NCBI RefSeq assembly: GCF_004798865.1
Contig: NW_025336401.1
Coordinates: forward strand, 1,691,006 to 1,755,005
Direction of reading: 5' to 3'
Source of the DNA: Varanus komodoensis
Taxonomy: Eukaryota > Chordata > Lepidosauria > Squamata > Varanidae
Length of the DNA stretch: 64,000 nucleotides
Shown here: in pieces, positions 49,846 to 63,057 of the stretch
Position numbering within the stretch: position 1 is the stretch's first letter
Layout of the letters: every line of letters begins with the position of its first letter
Made by a program: the position numbers and the translations under genes
Notes under the pieces: model-generated
Seen by the model: the letters and a program-made list of their open reading frames with translations, nothing else
Databases searched by the model: none
What the model was told of the DNA's origin: nothing

Positions 49846-51989
49846 GGGAATTCCCTGTTACCTGTATCTAAATATATGTGTTTACAGAGTGCCCAATTTG
49901 GGCTTCACAGTGGCTCGTGAGCCCAGCCTCTTCTTGCTACATACACTTTCCCACGGTTCTACACCTACCTTGCAAACAAGGCTCAGAAGCCGGAGGAACA
50001 GCCTGCTTAGAACAATGACTTACGCAGTGCAAGACTTTCTGCTCTAGCATTGCCTAAGGACTGGCTCAGCCAAAGGTAAACAGCCAAAAGAATTGGAGAA
50101 CCATCCAGTTTCCTATCCTGTTCCGAAGAACAGTAGTGCAGGCGCGTTGCGTTGAACGCTCACCAAGCCGGGAGCTGTTTATCAGTTTAGCAGCCTCCAC
50201 TCGATCCTGTGCAAAGCAAAGAGAGCTCCCCGGAGAGGGTGGCAGAGTACACAGCTGCACAATATTTGTGCTAAAAATGATTCATCTGGAAAGGCCCGAA
50301 GCAGCAAACTGTGCTTTCTATCTGTTTTTTTTCTCAGGAGGAACTCCAAGAACGCTATGTAAGAAGCAGCAGAGCATGTTGGCGTATGGGGTGCTGGAAC
50401 GGCTCACACAGTCCGACAACACCCTGGTTCTGATAGCAACTGTGGGGAGTGCTGTTCCCTCAGCCTGCATGGGTCTGGGGTTGCTCTGAGTTCTTGCTTT
50501 CTTTTCCACCTGTTGAACTCTCAGGGCATCTCCAGTTTTCAGGTCCACCACCACTTACTTTTCCCAGCCCCAGCGGGAGGAGGATGGCTGTATTTCTGAT
50601 CCTTGTGCCTTCCCACAGAGATATGATAGCACCCAGTCATCATGACCTCCGCGATTAGTTCCTCGTGTGAGTTGAGAATGTGGCCTGCAACATGACCTGA
50701 AATTTCTTCAAGACAGGAGTTGGACTTGTAGCCCGTGGGCCAATTCTAGCTAGCCAGGGAGCCTAGTCTGCCCAGCAGGGTTCCCTGGATGGCCGTACCC
50801 GCTTTTCCTTATCCCATCTCTTATACTGGTGCTTTTCTGGAGGGTTCTTATGGCTTGCCCCCTTCTAGAGGGTCAAAGTACCTCTCCAATGGTTTAGTTT
50901 CTGGCAGTAGAAGCTAGAAGCTAAAGGGAGGGGGATACTTCTGGCCTCCACCTGAACCCGAGCCCATGCCTGCCTTTGGCCCCACCGTGTATATATTCAT
51001 CTCCACCCCCTGCTAGAATGCAGTCCACACAAGCTTCCCCCCGACCAGTTCTGGTCCTGGGGCCGGAAGTGGTTCCACATCCCTGACATGGTGATAGGAA
51101 AGGACGCTCACAGGTGCACCTGTCTGGGTGGAATGGACCCCATGGTGCTAAGGGCGTCCTCGGCTTGCCCTCTGGTCCCTCCAGGTGTTGGGACTGCAGC
51201 CATTTCTGTTGCCTTGTTCCAAGCCCAAGGAGCAGCTCCTGGAGGCCCTGTGTGTGTTTGGTGCATCTGGAAAGCTCCTTGCTCTAAAGAGGATCAAAGT
51301 GCAATTGCCGCCGGTGGCTGCGGGTGAAGGGCATGACCTCGTGGGTCCAGTAATCTCATTGGTTTCTCATTTATGTGTTTGCCCAGCCTGCACTTCAAGG
51401 CACATGGCAGATAAACATCAGCAATTTGGGCCAACCCTCAGTGATTCATTTGTTTTTAAGCTATCACCAAAGTTCACAATAAATTCAAAACAAAACAAAA
51501 CCAGAACAGAAGCCACTGAGGGGCCAGTTCTTGTTCTAAGCTGGTACAATTTCAATCTATCAGAAACTGGATACAATGAATCACAAAGCTTGTGTAACCG
51601 TGAAGTGGGTTTCCATCTTCTGAAGGTATTGCTTCAACTTTCTGGAATTTCCTGCATGTACAGACCATGGTTAATGGCAACCTCTACATCTTAGACATGG
51701 GGACTATCCATCTGATCCAAAAGATAAGCTTCATAGTCTTCATAACAACATGAAAGGGCAGCCACAAAAGAAATGGAATGGAATATAGAGGTGGGGGGGT
51801 CTCCATCTCCTTGACCTCATGCATGTAGTCCTGGGGTGGTTTTAGAACCCCAGGAGAAAGTGCCTGAAGTCACACTAATGCAAAGTCTTAAAACCTTTGT
51901 TCTGGCTGAAATTTTCCCTCAAGGAGTTACACTCAACACAAACATGGCTTTCAGCTATCAGTAAGTAAAGATACTTTAAGGTTAAATTT
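49846..51989. other. Gene-free stretch
   Basis: I see no repeats with confidence and no exons here. Confidence 0.35.
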
Positions 51990-53515
51990 TTCTTGAGGCT
52001 ATCTGGATCCAGAGATGGCTGCCAATTATAGACTGGTGGCCAACATCCCGTTCTTGGGCAAGGTGTTAGAGCGGGTGGTGGCAGGACAACTTCAAGCACT
52101 CTTGGATGAAACTGATTATCTGGACCCATTTCAGTCCAGCTTCAGACCCGGGTATGGTACTGAATCTGCCTTGGTCGCCCTGTATGATGACCTGTGGAGG
52201 GAGAGAGACAGGGGGAGTGCATCCCTGTTGGTCCTCCTGGACCTCTCAGCGGCTTTTGATACCATCAACCATGGTATCCTCCTGGATAGGCTGGCGGGAC
52301 CGGGAGTAGGAGGCGCTGCTTGGCAGTGGTTCTGCTCCTACCTCGACGGCTGATTCCAGAAGGTGGTGCTGGGGGACTATGGCTCTGCGCCATGGCAGCT
52401 ATGCCATGGAGTACCGCAGGGGTCCATTTTGTCCCCCTTGCTATTCAACATCTACATGAAACCGCTGGGAGAGGTCATCAGGAGGTGTGGGCTGCGGAAT
52501 CATCAGTATGCTGATGACACCCAGCTCTACCTCTCTTTTTCAACCGATCCAGGTGAGGCAGTGGCTGTACTGAACCGGTGCCTGGCCGAGGTAATGGGCT
52601 GGATGAGGGCCAATAAACTGAAGCTCAATCCAGACAAGACGGAGGTCCTGTTGGTGGGTGGATCGAGCTCCTGGGTAGGTGACTTGGGCCTTGCCCTGGA
52701 TGGGGTTGCACTCCTTCTAAAGGACAGGGTCCGCAGCTTGGGAGTGCTCCTCGACCGGGAACTGTCCCTGGAAGCCCAGGTGACAGAGGTGGTGAGGAGC
52801 GCTTTCCTCCAGCTTCAGTTAATCCATCAGCTCCGTCCCTACCTGGAGGAAGATTGCCTAGCGACAGTGACACATGCATTGGTTACTTCCCAGTTGGATT
52901 TCTGCAATGTGCTTTTTGTGGGGCTGCCCTTGAAGACAGTCCGGATACTTCAGATGGTGCATAATAGAGTGGCCAGGTTGCTGAGGGGCACTGGGCGCTA
53001 TTCTCATATAACCCCAGTCCTCTACCAGCTTCACTGGCTTCCCATCAAAGTCCGGGCCCAATTCAAGGTGCTGGTCATTACCTATAAAGCCCTTAACGGC
53101 TTGGGACCTGGATACCTAAAGGAACGCCTTCTTCCATATTTGCCCTCCCGCCCCCTGAGATCAGCGGCAGAGGCCCTCCTCCGGGAACCCTCCGTGAAAG
53201 ACATTAGGAGGCAAAGTACCTGGAGGGGGGCCTTCTCTGCAGTGGCGCCCAATCTATGGAATGTGCTCCCCAGAGAGGTCCGCCTGGTGCTGTCATTATT
53301 TGTTTTTCAGTGCCAGGCTAAGACCTTTTTATTTCAACAATATTTTAATAAGTTTTAATACTGAATTTTATTACTGCATTTTAATTGCAGTCAGAGTGGG
53401 TCGTCAATTTATTTATATTATATTGTTATGCATTTTGGAATGTCATTTGTGTAAGCCATCCTGAGGGTCTCGAAAAGGATGGCATACAAATATCTTAAAT
53501 AAATAAATATATTTG
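51990..53515 (+). repeat. L2-clade LINE with nearly intact reverse-transcriptase frame
   Basis: One frame runs from about 52015 to 53358 with only one in-frame stop (TGA at 52351-52353) where family copies have Arg (SYLDG-R-FQKV), consistent with CGA to TGA decay. Reverse-transcriptase motifs in order are FRPGYGTESALVAL, LLDLSAAFDTINHG, GVPQGSILSPLLFN and YADDTQLYL, then a C-terminal HWLPIKVRAQFKVL region. The 3' end is an A/T-rich tail with AAATAAATAAAT. The endonuclease half is missing, so the copy is 5'-truncated and immobile, but it is the youngest-looking LINE in the window. Confidence 0.92.
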
Positions 53516-56500
53516 AAACAGGAAAATCTGCAAAGCAATAGCAGGGCTATTAACCTTTTCTCTTCATGATGGTTTGGCCTACTAACTTTTAAAAAATCTT
53601 AGTACAGCTTCCCCTTGATGGCTCTCCATTCTGCTCATGAGACATGATTGCTGAGGATCGTAACTCTCAGGTGAAACCAGGATGATTGGAATTGATCCTC
53701 ACATTGTACTTTTATTGCCTGGCATATAAAAATACCACACAAAACTACTCCTGTGGAACATTCAGGGCCCGCTTTGTCATCCCAGGCATTTTTCTTTTAC
53801 TTAAAGAAATGTAAAGGGTAAGAAAGTGAAATTTGGGAACCTTTTAGACGAGACATTTTGTGACAATGTTGCAAAACAAGGAGTCAGTAGGCTTACTCAT
53901 ATGTAAAATGCCGTGCAAAATGCGCACTTGGGGTGCTGAAGTCACCCCAGCGTTCATAATACATGCCTGCTTGAATGCAATTCCAAATAGGATATGCACC
54001 CAGGCAAGTGTAAACAGGATTCCAGGGTAAATGGCTGTGTGCTGCCAAGTGGGCGATGCACTGAAAAGCTCGTAATTCGGAATTGGGTCCATCTCTCACT
54101 ATTTTGCTCGCCCTGAACTGAGGGCGCCCCATTCTTCGTCAGTTTGGATTGTAAAACGAGGATCCAGTTACAAACTTACAATAAAAGCAGCTAAGTTGGG
54201 TCTGCGACCCCTTTCCTGAGCGGTGCACCAACAGTCCTGAGATGGACCGGCGCTTTGAGAAAAGGCAGACTCTCCCCCACGAGGAATTCCCACCGCTATC
54301 TCCCGCCCCGGTCACCCTCTCGCAATCACCCTGCGACCTTGGTTTCATTGAACCGGCTGTTGTGTCTTAGTGGGAGGTTATTTTATGGATTTTAATTGTC
54401 TCTTCTTGCGTGGTTCTTATCTTGAGTGAGTCCCAGCCTTCCAGGGACAGACACGGTTTTGAATGAGGCTGGATCCTCGGATCAATTTCTGGCCCTCCTG
54501 ATGCATTGCTTGTACCTGCCAACCCAAACACCCGCTGCCAGGTTCCTCTGGGACTGGCCTGGCCAGAATTAGCCCCCCTTCTCCTACGTATGCCAGATTG
54601 ATCCCCAACTCTTCCAGCGGGCCTTAAGGGTCATTCCACTCCCAAAAGTGCTTTGCCGGGTAATGGCATCGAGCAACCTTTGCCAGCCAAGGTGCGGCCC
54701 TCTCGAGCACGCTCTCAGGTGCGGTTCAAGAGCCGGAGATGGTGGAGAGAGCTCCACACACCTTGGAATGCTCTTGCTCACTCAGGACTTTCTCCAAATT
54801 GTAGGTGCCTGTGACGCTGCCCTGTTCACCCGCGGCCGTCGTATTTTTTCTCCCCTTCAGTATTTATCTTTTTCTACTGCTCTTGTACTGGTATATTGCA
54901 CCGCAGAGGTTTCAGGCCTGGGGCACAAAGAGGCGCCGGAGGAACTTAACTGCGGGAAAGGAAGCTGTTTTCTGTCCTTCGGGTCGTGAGTCTGCTTGCC
55001 TTGTTCCCTGGCTGGCTCCATTTCCAGGCCTGCCAAAGCTGCCCCTTATACTGACCCGGATGGCTGCTTGACGTGTCATTTGTACCGGCCACCGGCGGAT
55101 CACGAGACGTGCACCCCGAACCATCCTCCTTAGGCTCTTTCTGCTGCTATATCCTGAAATTATCCAGACCGGTTCTTTGCTGTTTCCCTGCGTGTGTGTG
55201 CTGGTGTGTGCTAAATTTGTGCTACTGTTCTGGGGCCACGAAGAATAGCTTCAGTGGACTGGTGGGCTGTGGGGAAGAGAAAGTGCAGCAGTGTAGAGGA
55301 AGCCCCTCAGCTGCTTCCCCAGCTCCCCTGCCCTCCTCCGCAGCCTCTCTCTGCCTCTCTCTGACAAGGGAGTAAAGGCAACCAGCAAAGCTTGCTGTGC
55401 CTGTTTAAGCCTGGAAGCATATTCTTCCTGGAGGTGAATCACAATGGCTTCAGAGGAGCAAACTGTGGGAATGCTGAGCTGAGGGGAAGGAGGGTGCAGG
55501 CTGCACCCCATGGGAGATAGGGGAGACCAGCAGGCCATGCTGCAGGGGCCCCTCCTCTCCCCGCCCTTTCTCCTTCTCCATTACCTTTTTGTGAAGGGGC
55601 AGGAGCCCTTCTTTTTTGGAGAGAAACCTCCGATTTTCCGCTCCAGTGAACCTGCATGCAGCTAGCTGAGCTGAAAAGCAAACGGACACAAAGCCGGCGA
55701 GTCTTCCTGCACGCCTGCCCTGCCCTGCCCTGCCCGCCTCCTCCGACGCCTCCTGCACCTCCATGTGTGTGAGACGCGGGATCGCGTTCCCATGCAGTGA
55801 AACGTGTGCCATGTTCATCCGCGTGTGCCCCGGCTGCAAGAAGTGCGTCTGGCGTAAGTACCGCAGCGGGGCTCTCTCAGCCACAGGCCAGCATTGTTTA
55901 CATGGAGTGGCAGCAGCTTTCCGGGATTCCGGACGTCAACCTTCCCAGTCCCACGGACGAGCGCTGGAGCCAAACAGGAGACGTCCTGCATGCGCCACGG
56001 TTCCAGACCTGCGTGGGAGCGGCGCTCGGGGCAGCGGTTTTATTTACACCACCGGCAGCGCTGAAGAGTAGCAGTCTAGGACCGGCCACGTGGCTCAGAG
56101 CATGTTCAGAGTGTTTGTTGGGCCTGCAGTCACATGAGAGGGAAGGGAATGAGGCCCTGAATGAGCGATAGGCAAAAATTGTAGACACACAAAATACAGA
56201 AACACTGAGAAACTTGGGAAAGCATCGTGCTGCCTCAAGATGTGGTGTGACAGATAGCAGATAAAACAATCAGGAGCTACAGAACTAACAGGTGTCAATG
56301 TCTGCTTCTTAGTGTCAGAGGTAGGACATTGCAGGAAGACAAAGATGAGCTGGCCCAGTATTTGAATATTCAAACTGGCTGCAGGTCTCTTCCTCCCTGA
56401 ATGTGAGAGCAACTTTCCAGGGGGTGAATCCTTGCATATCAGATGTGGGAGGAACCTGAATGAGAAGACCCTGCAGACTGGGGGGGGGGGGAGTATATGC

Positions 56501-57390
56501 AAAAGCATAACACTTATAGCTTTTATTAGGGCAGCCTCAGCACAGGCCAGGCCAGCATGTCTGTGACTTCTGTGCTACTGCCCTGCCTCGTTTCTTCCAC
56601 TCCCTCTAGCCCTGCCGTCTGGAACGTGAAGGATTTGTAGGGATCCCTCTGTGTCTGGGCCCTCTCTGCCCATTGAGGGTGGCCAGGCGGGGAGGGGGGG
56701 GCGGCTCTAGTGCATCCCCTGTGCATGAATGTCTGTGAGGAGGGGAGTGGGTATCCAGCTGTGCGGGTGAGGGGGTGGGATTAAGCGGATGGATGCAACC
56801 GTCATGACTAAACCAGGAAGACTGTGCAGGAAATTAATCTCCCTTGTCACCCAAAGAAATGCCAGCGAAGGTTCGCTCTGTACATCTGACTGTTTAAGAT
56901 GACAGCTAACGTCAACCTGCGGTGAGAGCTGGATTGCTTCACCGAAGCATTCCTGAATGAAGTTCACCTTATGTAACTCCAGGTTTCAATAGTTCTGGGC
57001 AGTCCCATTGGAATCCGCGATTATGCAATCTGGGACAGAGAATGAATGCCGAGAAAGAGCGCGGTGAAGATCGGAGTGCTACAGGGAAGACTGTGCGCAA
57101 CAGCGTTTGAAGCATTCTTTGCTGACGTTTTCCCTGTTTTCTGCAACTGTCCAGATCCTAGATTCGAAGGCATAATCTCAAAGCCCGAGAGAAAGCTTGC
57201 ATTGCCAGAAAATACCTCTGATCCCAAGGCCAGCAAAGTCAGAAGGCAGGAGGAGGAGTGTTAGGAAGAGAAAGGCTGGTTCTTGTAAGGTGCACCTTGG
57301 AAGGCTTTTTCGTGTGCGGTTAGAACTTCCTCCATTCAGTGCTTGGGCCTCACCAGGAGCAAGGGGGAACTCAAGGCAGCTCTTTGAATC

Positions 57391-57530
57391 TGGTGCCCTC
57401 CAGTCTGCAGAGCAGGCTGATGTCCCATCATCCCCAGGCAGCGTAGGAGGCTGATGCCTCTGGTGCCCTCCAGTCTGCAGAGTAGGCTGATGTCCCTTCA
57501 TCCCCAGGCAGCATAGGAGGCTGATGCATC
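57391..57530. repeat. Two-copy 70-nt tandem duplication
   Basis: TGGTGCCCTCCAGTCTGCAG occurs at 57391 and again at 57461. The rest of the 70-nt unit is nearly identical, with about four differences. The opening resembles the palindromic MITE arm. Confidence 0.9.
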
Positions 57531-58969
57531 TTGGGAAGGGGTTGTCCTGAAGAAGCTCAGGCCTGAGACTTGATCGGCTGGTCAGTCGGTCCTTAATTGT
57601 TCCACCCCACAAAGTTAAAAGAGAGAAAGCATTGCGTGATGGCTTGTTAACCAATTTTAAAAAGAAAGAAACATGTTTTCTTATTAGCAGCTTACGGGTT
57701 CCTAAAATGGCTTTTAATCAGTCAAGCACGTGGGTTAATCGCCCCACTGCTCCCACCCCACGTAATCCATCCGCAAAAGGTTTGTGCCACTCTGCTGAGA
57801 ACGCAGTGCAACCCGCAGGGCCAGGGGGGCGAAGGGAGCTGCAGGGGCTGCTCTGTCCAGGGGAGGGTGAGCCAAGGGCTGCCAGGCACGGCCGACTTGT
57901 CCCTGCACTGGAGCAGTGAGAGACCAGCCTGAGGCTGGGACCCCTCCCCACACGAAGACGCTTGGGGTCGTGGGACACAGCTGCCCTGGGCAGCAGAGCC
58001 TGGGACCACTTGGGCTGCTCTATTGAGGTAGCAAGGTGTTGAGCCTGAGCCCGGAACGAGAAGGCTCGGTCTTGGCTGCTCCTGTGGTTGGCTGGCTTTG
58101 GGGTAGCCGGTGAGGTGGCCCTGGGAGCCCGGAGGAGAGAAAATTGCTCCAGGAACTCACTCAGCAGCTTCTCAGGTGACAGGAAGCAGAGCGAAGGGGG
58201 CCAGTTCCTTTTCTTCCCTGGACATTTCTTGAACATGATCCAGGAGCAACGCACCCTGGGTATGGGGTTTGCCACTTCCTTTACAGCTTCTTGAAGTGGG
58301 GCAATCTGGGGGGCCAGCAACACAAGCCGTGGGGCTGTGGGGATTCTTCGGCAGGCATCATGCAGAGATCACACCCGAAGGCCTTGAACAGAATTGCCCG
58401 GAGTCCTTCGCCGCCCTCCCTCATGGCCTCCGTCAGCTGTGGTGCTTGATGACTCTGGGCCCACTTTTGCGATGGGGCGCAGGGCTCGCCACGAGGGCAG
58501 AGCGACTCGGGACACTCGAGATGAGAGACACTGCCAGCGTGTAATTACGAAGGCGGGGCTGAGGGGAGAGGAACGTTTCCAAACATGTGTTGCAAACACG
58601 TTCTTCCTGTTCCTTCCTACCAGCCAAGAGCCACTTGGTAGCAGCTGAACTTGCGTCCGGGTGCCTGGCGTCCTGCTGGCATCCCTGCGGGTCCAGTGCC
58701 TGTGCCAGGGACCGGTCCCTGGGGATCCCCTCGGATGCTAAGCCTCAAAGCCAGCAGCTTCGTCCCACCGCTCCCGAGGGGTCGCTCTGCCCCTTGCTGT
58801 TCTGCACATCAAGGCCAGCACTGAACAAGGTCCCCGAGTAATTCTCTGGTGTCTTGAGAATGTCATTGGTCCAGCATGTGGCCGTCACATCAACAGTGGA
58901 CATGCCCGCTCCTGAGGATCCTCACAGCCGCCTTCTTTGGAAGACACGGCCTGAACCCTGGCTTTAGGT

Positions 58970-59123
58970 CAGTCTTCCCCAACTTGGTGTTGCCCAGAGG
59001 TGTTGGATTACACCTCCCACAATCCCCCAGGCAGCACGTGTTGGCCTCCAACTCTCGGCATAGCGAGCTGAGGGACTGGGAGAGCTAGAGTCCATCTGGA
59101 GGCCCCCCAGTTAGGGAAGGCTG
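58970..59123. repeat. Palindromic MITE-like element
   Basis: CAGTCTTCCCCAACTTGGTG on the left pairs with CCCCAGTTAGGGAAGGCTG on the right. The inner arm GGATTACACCTCCCACAATC also pairs loosely with GAGAGCTAGAGTCCATC. Confidence 0.65.
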
Positions 59124-59716
59124 TGATGAGCTTTCCGCACAAAATATAGGCATCTCCCCACCCGCGAGGAGTGCAGTGGCTCCGCCTGGGTGCCCCTGGA
59201 AGGAGCTCTGGCAAGACCCACACGTCTGGCCTCTGCACCGAAGGGGAGCATTGCCTCCCCCGTGCAGCTGGGGCAGCTGCAATCCTGGTGGCAGGGAGAG
59301 GCTCCAGAGGGAGAGCGCCGCACGCCGCGTGTCCTCCGCTGCCCTAGCCTTTCTCCTCCTCTGTGCTGAAACAAAACATCACCCACACCCCACATGCCAC
59401 ATGTTCATCCCGACACCTGTGTGCCATCGTCCCTTGCCTGGGACTCATGGTGCAGCTTTTACATTTTCCCATGAACACATGTCTCGAGGACTCGAAAAGC
59501 AAAGGTGCATTTTGAAAAAAGGTCCCCGGTGCTTTTCAGTTTTCTCCTACTTGCTTCTAACTCTCAAAAAAATCCCCATATTTCCCAGTGAACCTGCAGG
59601 CACTGCTAACCTCACCCATGCCTGATGGGTCATTTTGGCTATCTCTTTGCGTGTCATAATTTCTTCCAGCATGCACTGTGTATTTCATTCCACCTTTAGC
59701 CTTGTTATGGTAGGGT

Positions 59717-59765
59717 TCATAGGCTCATAGAATAGTAGCGTTGGAAGGGGACAGCTGGGTAACCT
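59717..59765 (-). repeat. CR1 LINE 3'-end scrap, antisense
   Basis: CATAGAATAGTAGCGTTGGA followed by AGGGGACAGCTGG is the antisense CR1 terminus, about 50 nt. Confidence 0.55.
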
Positions 59766-61636
59766 TGGATTGGGACCCCACGGGGGCTGGATGTGGCCAG
59801 AAGTTTGGCACTGAATGGTCCTTGCTTAGACGGCGCTCTTTCCTGCAGGAATTCTCAGCCTCTTCCACTCGCAGGTCCTGCACTGACCTACTGGGAATGG
59901 TTGACTCTGTCATAGAGTGTGATGGTGGCCATCCATACGATGTCTGATCTTCTCCATGGAGCTCCACCAAAGCCCAACGCTGGCACGGGGAGCCATGCAG
60001 GCAGTGCCCTGCAAATGCTTTGCACTACAGTTCCCATCAACTGAGCAATCATGGTCCACGGTCATGAATGGTAAGAGCTGCAGCCCAGACCATCTGACAG
60101 ACACCAAGCCCGGCAAGACTGCCACAAGCTCTCTTCTTCCCCAGGCACCCAGGAAGGTCCAGCCTGTTCACCCTGAGTCTGAGTAGTACCAAAGACCCCC
60201 CTTGGTTGCACTTCATGTTGCACAATCAGATCCACCCTTTATTTATTCTTACCTGCCGTCAGGTTTTCCGCCTGGCGTTGTTGGAGAGCGCTCACGCTGA
60301 CTCATGGCCCCCCGTTGTGGTTTTGCAGCTTTAATTATGCCCTTGGCTGCTTTCATGATCACCAGCAATGTTTTCATCCTTGTAAAAGTGCTTCCTTCCC
60401 AGCTGCCTTGGGGGTGACTGACTGCCGAAAGGCAGGGCCAGCCTCGTACAAACGAGGAAAAACTGAGCAAACCGTTACCGGTAAGGAATGCGAGGAGGTC
60501 CGCCTGCACCTGCTCTGCGCGGTGGCCAATGGGGCGCCTCTGAGGGAAGCGTGTGAAGGAAAGGGTGCACTCCCATCCCACGCTCCTGGCTCCCAGAGGC
60601 ATCCAGTGGCCAAACGCAGCACCGAGAACTCCGATGGCCCCCTGAGGTGCCGGAGCAAAGACGGGGGTCCCATCAGGGCCGGCGTAGAGGTTGGCTCCCA
60701 GCCCAGTAGCTGACAAGAGCACCTGGCAGCCCAGCTGGGCGGCAGGCCTTGCTCTGCCTGCAGAAGGCCCAGGTGCCGCCCTCCAGGTGCAGCGAGGGAA
60801 GATTCGGAGGGCTGCTGCCAGCCAGGGGCGACAAGACCAGGCCACGGACCCCGAGAAGCTCTCCCTGCCCCTCTGGGCTTGCACTCCTCTTCGGCCTTGC
60901 AGTCTGTGTGACCACCGACCTCTCGCTCTGGCCCAGACAGCCTGGGGGTGAGAAGGGGGAGCGAGGGATGCCCAGCAGCAGGCCAGGTGGCGGCCGTGCT
61001 GAGAAAGGAGAGGGGGGCAAGGGCAGCAGGTGGCCGTGGGGGTGAGGGGGTGGCTCGGTGGCGGAGGGACGTGGAAGCCACTTCTGAGGAAACGCAGCCA
61101 GGAGCCACACTGGCGGGAACACAGGGGAACAACTAAGCGCCAAGTGCCAAAGGAAAAGGAACCGTTCTTTGCTTTTGTTTTTTGCGAACTAGCAGGACAT
61201 CAGAGGACAGAAGGGCTGGGTGTTCCTAAGCCAGGTGCATCTGTGCTGGTTTTTGTTATTCCTGCAATCAAAGAGCAGCATCTTAAGCCTTTCCATCCTC
61301 AATCTACTCTGGGACCTGCGTGTATCGGACGCACTGAGGACCAGAGTGCATGGCTATATTCACACGCCTCTCGGGATGGCGCATGCCAGAATGGGCCGTA
61401 AATGTGCTGTGGAAGCCATCCAGCTCTTATCTTGGAGGTATGAAAACACCTGTATGCCATGATTAACATCTCCCCAGAGGGAGGCTCAGAGGATGACGAC
61501 ACTGGAGACGGCTTCCTCTCATTATTCAGTGCTTTCATGGTGGGATTCATGCAGCATCAATATTGTCATCTTTTCGGCAGACTTCACTCCCAACAACTGG
61601 ACAGTATAAGAAAGAACTAATGTTTACTAGTTTATC

Positions 61637-62400
61637 ATCATAGAACATCAGAGTTGGAAGGGGCCAAGAAGGCCATTGGGTCCAACCCCCTGCTGTTGCA
61701 GGTCACCAAGTCACACCCTCCCACTCAGAGGGCTGCCCAGCTTCTTTTTGAATGTCCCCAGTGTGGGAGAGCCCCCACCTCTCCAGGCAGCTGGTCCCAC
61801 TATCCTATAGCTCAGACAATGAGGAAGCTTTTCCTGATGTCCAGCCTGAATCTGGGTTACTGCAATTTGATCATTCTACATTCTGGCATTAGCAAGAAGA
61901 GATCTTGACCTTCGTGACAGCCTTTGAGGGACTTAAGGAGGGATTTCATGTCCCCCCTCAGTCTTCCCTTCTCAAGCTGAACATGCCCATTTCCCTCAGT
62001 CTCTCCTCACAGGGCAGTGTTTCCAAACCCTGGGTCATTTCTGTTGCCCTCCACTGGACCCTTTCTAATTTACCTGCATCTTTCTTCAATCTTGGTGTCC
62101 AGAACTGGACACAGTATTCCAGGTGAGGTCTGACTAGTGAGGAGTAAAGGGGAACTGCTACTACTTGTGATTTGGAAATAATACTTCTACTAATGCACCC
62201 CAAAATAGCATTTGCCCTTTTGGCGGCTGCATCGCATTGTTGGCTCATGTTTAGCCCATTGTCCACAATTATGCCGAGATCTTTTTCTGTTCTGTTGAGC
62301 CACGTATTCCTCATATTGTATCAACAGAGTCTTATTAGTTATTTTAGCTCCTTTAAACTTTGTGAATGTTAGAGATTTCATATTTGGTTTCATCATGTTC
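61637..62400 (-). repeat. CR1 LINE 3' part with reverse-transcriptase C-terminus
   Basis: The minus strand reads KDLGIIVDNGLNMSQQCDAA and SLVRPHLEYCVQFWTPRLKK in one 118-codon open stretch, the C-terminal region of CR1 ORF2. The element ends at 61637 with the antisense of a TTCTATGATG-type terminus. It is 5'-truncated with at least one break. Confidence 0.88.
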
Positions 62401-63057
62401 TATTTTAGGGTTTAGAATCACCCCCACAGTCTTGGCTTTTGGGCAGCACAGAAATGCAGTGTATGAATGCACAGAAGAAACAACTAGCCCATTTTGTTTC
62501 TATATGTGCTTCTGTTAACCGTCTCAGATGCGATGATTCACAAGTGCCACACGGAAGATGTTTCCACTTTATTTGGCACATCTGCATTCACTGAATTTGT
62601 GAACAAATAAATTTGCAAGTGGACAAATAAAGCAAACCCTTGCAGTGCTTGCAAAAATGCTGGCAGCCAATTTTGTGGTGCAGAGAAATGTTTCCTCAAG
62701 GTCTTGCATAAGATCGATAAGCCCCTCCATTCCAAACCAGAAGGCGGGCAGAATAGGCATGTACGCAAGCATTTGTATTTTTCTTGGCAAATGCTGGCAG
62801 GATAAAGTCTTGTACCTTCAGTTTCTGCCACCTTTGGAATTCCCTTGCTGGACAGGTTTGCATGCCAAGAATATTGCAATACTAGAACATCGGGTTCAGG
62901 TTGATTTTTAAAAATAGCTGCTTCACTCTGCACATGGAAACGGAGTATTTGGAAGGAAATTGGAAGCATTTCAGAACATGAAAAGACATGACTGGGAGAC
63001 AAACACTGCCAGACACGGCCCTCCAAGAGACTCCTAACTTGCATTGCTGATGACTTC

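Larger units (their letters stand above)
53516..61630. other. Gene-free stretch
   Basis: No exon could be supported over about 8 kb. Contents are a two-copy 70-nt tandem duplication (57391-57530), a MITE (58970-59123), and a CR1 terminus scrap near 59717-59765. Longer open frames, such as 57718-58323 minus and 60249-60884 minus, show no recognisable domain. Confidence 0.4.

Noticed and set aside
52015-53358. A host gene encoding a reverse transcriptase
   Set aside because: Motifs and the 3' tail are those of an L2 LINE, and other copies occur in the window.
55797-55860. A possible exon ending at a GTAAGT near 55854
   Set aside because: A lone donor-like site with no matching acceptor, no conserved protein sequence and no neighbouring exons.
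60249-60884. A 211-codon minus-strand open frame
   Set aside because: No recognisable domain, and alternative frames are equally open in the same GC-rich stretch.
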